Positions 63,540 through 64,000 of a stretch of DNA of 64,000 bases are shown here, in pieces; position 1 is the first letter of the stretch; every line of letters begins with the position of its first letter. This stretch comes from Lacrimispora xylanisolvens (GTDB lineage: Bacteria > Bacillota > Clostridia > Lachnospirales > Lachnospiraceae). The DNA lies in assembly GCF_002934545.1 (NCBI RefSeq), contig NZ_PTJA01000002.1:310001-374000 (forward strand), read 5' to 3'. The notes under the pieces are model-generated. The model had not been told where the DNA came from and made no database searches. It was given only the letters and a program-made list of their open reading frames with translations. The translations under genes and the position numbers were made by a program.

Positions 63540-63568
63540 TTGACAACTATATGCCCCTGTGGTAAACT
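63540..63568 (+). promoter_or_regulatory. Predicted promoter of rpsO
   Basis: TTGACA, 17-nt spacer, TAAACT. Transcription would start near 63575, leaving a leader of about 90 nt. Confidence 0.65.
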
Positions 63569-63579
63569 ATATCAGTATG

Positions 63580-63650
63580 AATACGCGCCGGTACCCGGTA
63601 TTTCGGACACTCCATCCATTGCTTGGTACAAGGTGAGAATCTTAAATTTA
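63580..63650 (+). promoter_or_regulatory. Possible S15-binding leader of rpsO
   Basis: GC-rich leader in an AT-rich context. GTACC (63591) can pair with GGTAC (63625), enclosing CCGGTATTTCGG, which could form a small hairpin. rpsO is autoregulated in several bacteria by S15 binding to its own leader, though the RNA structures differ between groups. Confidence 0.4.
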
Positions 63651-63664
63651 AGGAGGAAATCAAC

Positions 63665-63931
63665 ATGATTTCAAAGGAAAAGAAAGCAGCTATTATTTCT
63701 GAATATGGCAGAAAGCCTGGCGATACAGGTTCACCGGAAGTTCAGATCGCAATTCTGACAGAGAGAATCACAGAGTTAACAGATCATCTTCAGCAGAATC
63801 CAAAAGATCATCATTCCAGAAGAGGTCTTCTGATGATGGTTGGACAGAGAAGAGGTCTTCTTGATTACTTAAAGAAAACCGATCTTGAAGGATATCGTAC
63901 TTTAATTGAGAAGTTAGGAATCAGAAAATAA
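63665..63931 (+). CDS. rpsO: 30S ribosomal protein S15
   Basis: 88 residues, the standard length. Sequence follows S15 throughout: [60 protein letters not shown] (key conserved part [12 protein letters not shown]), and the end [12 protein letters not shown]. It binds the central domain of 16S rRNA early in 30S assembly. The ATG at 63665 has AAGGAGGAAA 7 nt upstream; the frame reaching back to 63623 lacks one. pnp is expected just downstream of the window edge by the common rpsO-pnp order (inference). Confidence 0.98.
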   Translation: MISKEKKAAIISEYGRKPGDTGSPEVQIAILTERITELTDHLQQNPKDHHSRRGLLMMVGQRRGLLDYLKKTDLEGYRTLIEKLGIRK

Positions 63932-63940
63932 TAACCATTT

Positions 63941-63970
63941 AGGGTGGAGAACTTCTCCACCCTATCTGTC
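63941..63970 (+). terminator. Hairpin after rpsO
   Basis: AGGGTGGAG/CTCCACCCT, nine pairs with a 5-nt loop; the tail ATCTGTCTATT is not strongly T-rich, so it may be a processing or attenuation site rather than a full terminator. Confidence 0.55.
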
Positions 63971-64000
63971 TATTAAGAAAAGGATGTTAAAAGTAGAAGT

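Overview
The window looks like a chromosome segment of an anaerobic Firmicute of the family Lachnospiraceae (Clostridium cluster XIVa; a Lacrimispora/Hungatella/Enterocloster-like organism is my best guess). The reasons are moderate GC, strong AGGAGG ribosome binding sites, TTGACA-17-TATAAT promoters, many ABC sugar importers with AraC or LacI regulators, YesN-type domains, a predicted MupG and a nickel-pincer cofactor locus. No rRNA, tRNA, prophage, transposase or CRISPR array was seen. Taxonomy is inference.

Layout. 1-3.8 kb: 3' end of hemL, then a flavodoxin-like gene overlapping an ftsH-type membrane protease. 3.9-8.9 kb (minus): response regulator, histidine kinase, ABC ATPase and a two-cassette FtsX/MacB permease. 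9-10.5 kb: ECF sigma factor with an overlapping membrane-anchored partner. 10.5-18.7 kb: AraC regulator divergent from a five-gene carbohydrate operon (two LplB/C-type permeases, lipoprotein binding protein, CE12-like acetylesterase, GH112 phosphorylase) that fits uptake of acetylated rhamnogalacturonan pieces and phosphorolysis of galactosyl-rhamnose. 18.8-21 kb: chemoreceptor. 21.2-21.6 kb: a consensus promoter, about 370 nt of hairpin-rich sequence and a long terminator stem, with no convincing protein; this is the best candidate for something undescribed. 21.6-27.1 kb: radical SAM protein, AzlCD exporter, a chimeric gene joining a chemoreceptor front end to a truncated receiver plus AraC domain, and a lone TRAP-type binding lipoprotein.

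27.1-28.8 kb: three small or poorly known genes. 28.9-33.5 kb: LacI regulator and ABC sugar importer, with an identical 16-bp operator before each of the two transcription units. 34-39.6 kb: exonuclease with zinc finger, 58-residue membrane peptide, GNAT, larB-larC-larE (no larA), MupG-like protein. 39.6-45.1 kb: cupin, then a second copy of the regulator/kinase/ATPase/permease module on the minus strand, preceded by a ketopantoate-reductase-like gene. 46.1-48.6 kb (minus): an O-methyltransferase fused to a MarR domain, followed by a saccharopine-dehydrogenase-like gene. 48.8-53.9 kb: ApbE and LysR divergent from two flavoproteins, forming a soluble flavin-based reductase module whose large subunit carries a covalent-FMN motif.

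54-55.4 kb: SGNH-hydrolase-like membrane protein and an unknown membrane protein. 55.5-63.5 kb: LysR divergent from a Pot-type ABC importer in an operon with adenine deaminase and a second amidohydrolase, pointing to purine-related substrates. 63.5-64 kb: rpsO with its own promoter and a possible S15-binding leader; pnp would be expected just beyond the edge.

Two themes recur. Signal-responsive transporter blocks predominate: two sugar importers without their own ATPase, two ABC/two-component modules and one Pot-type importer. Domain fusions are frequent: receptor-regulator, methyltransferase-MarR, flavin reductase-FMN-bind-FAD and exonuclease-zinc finger.
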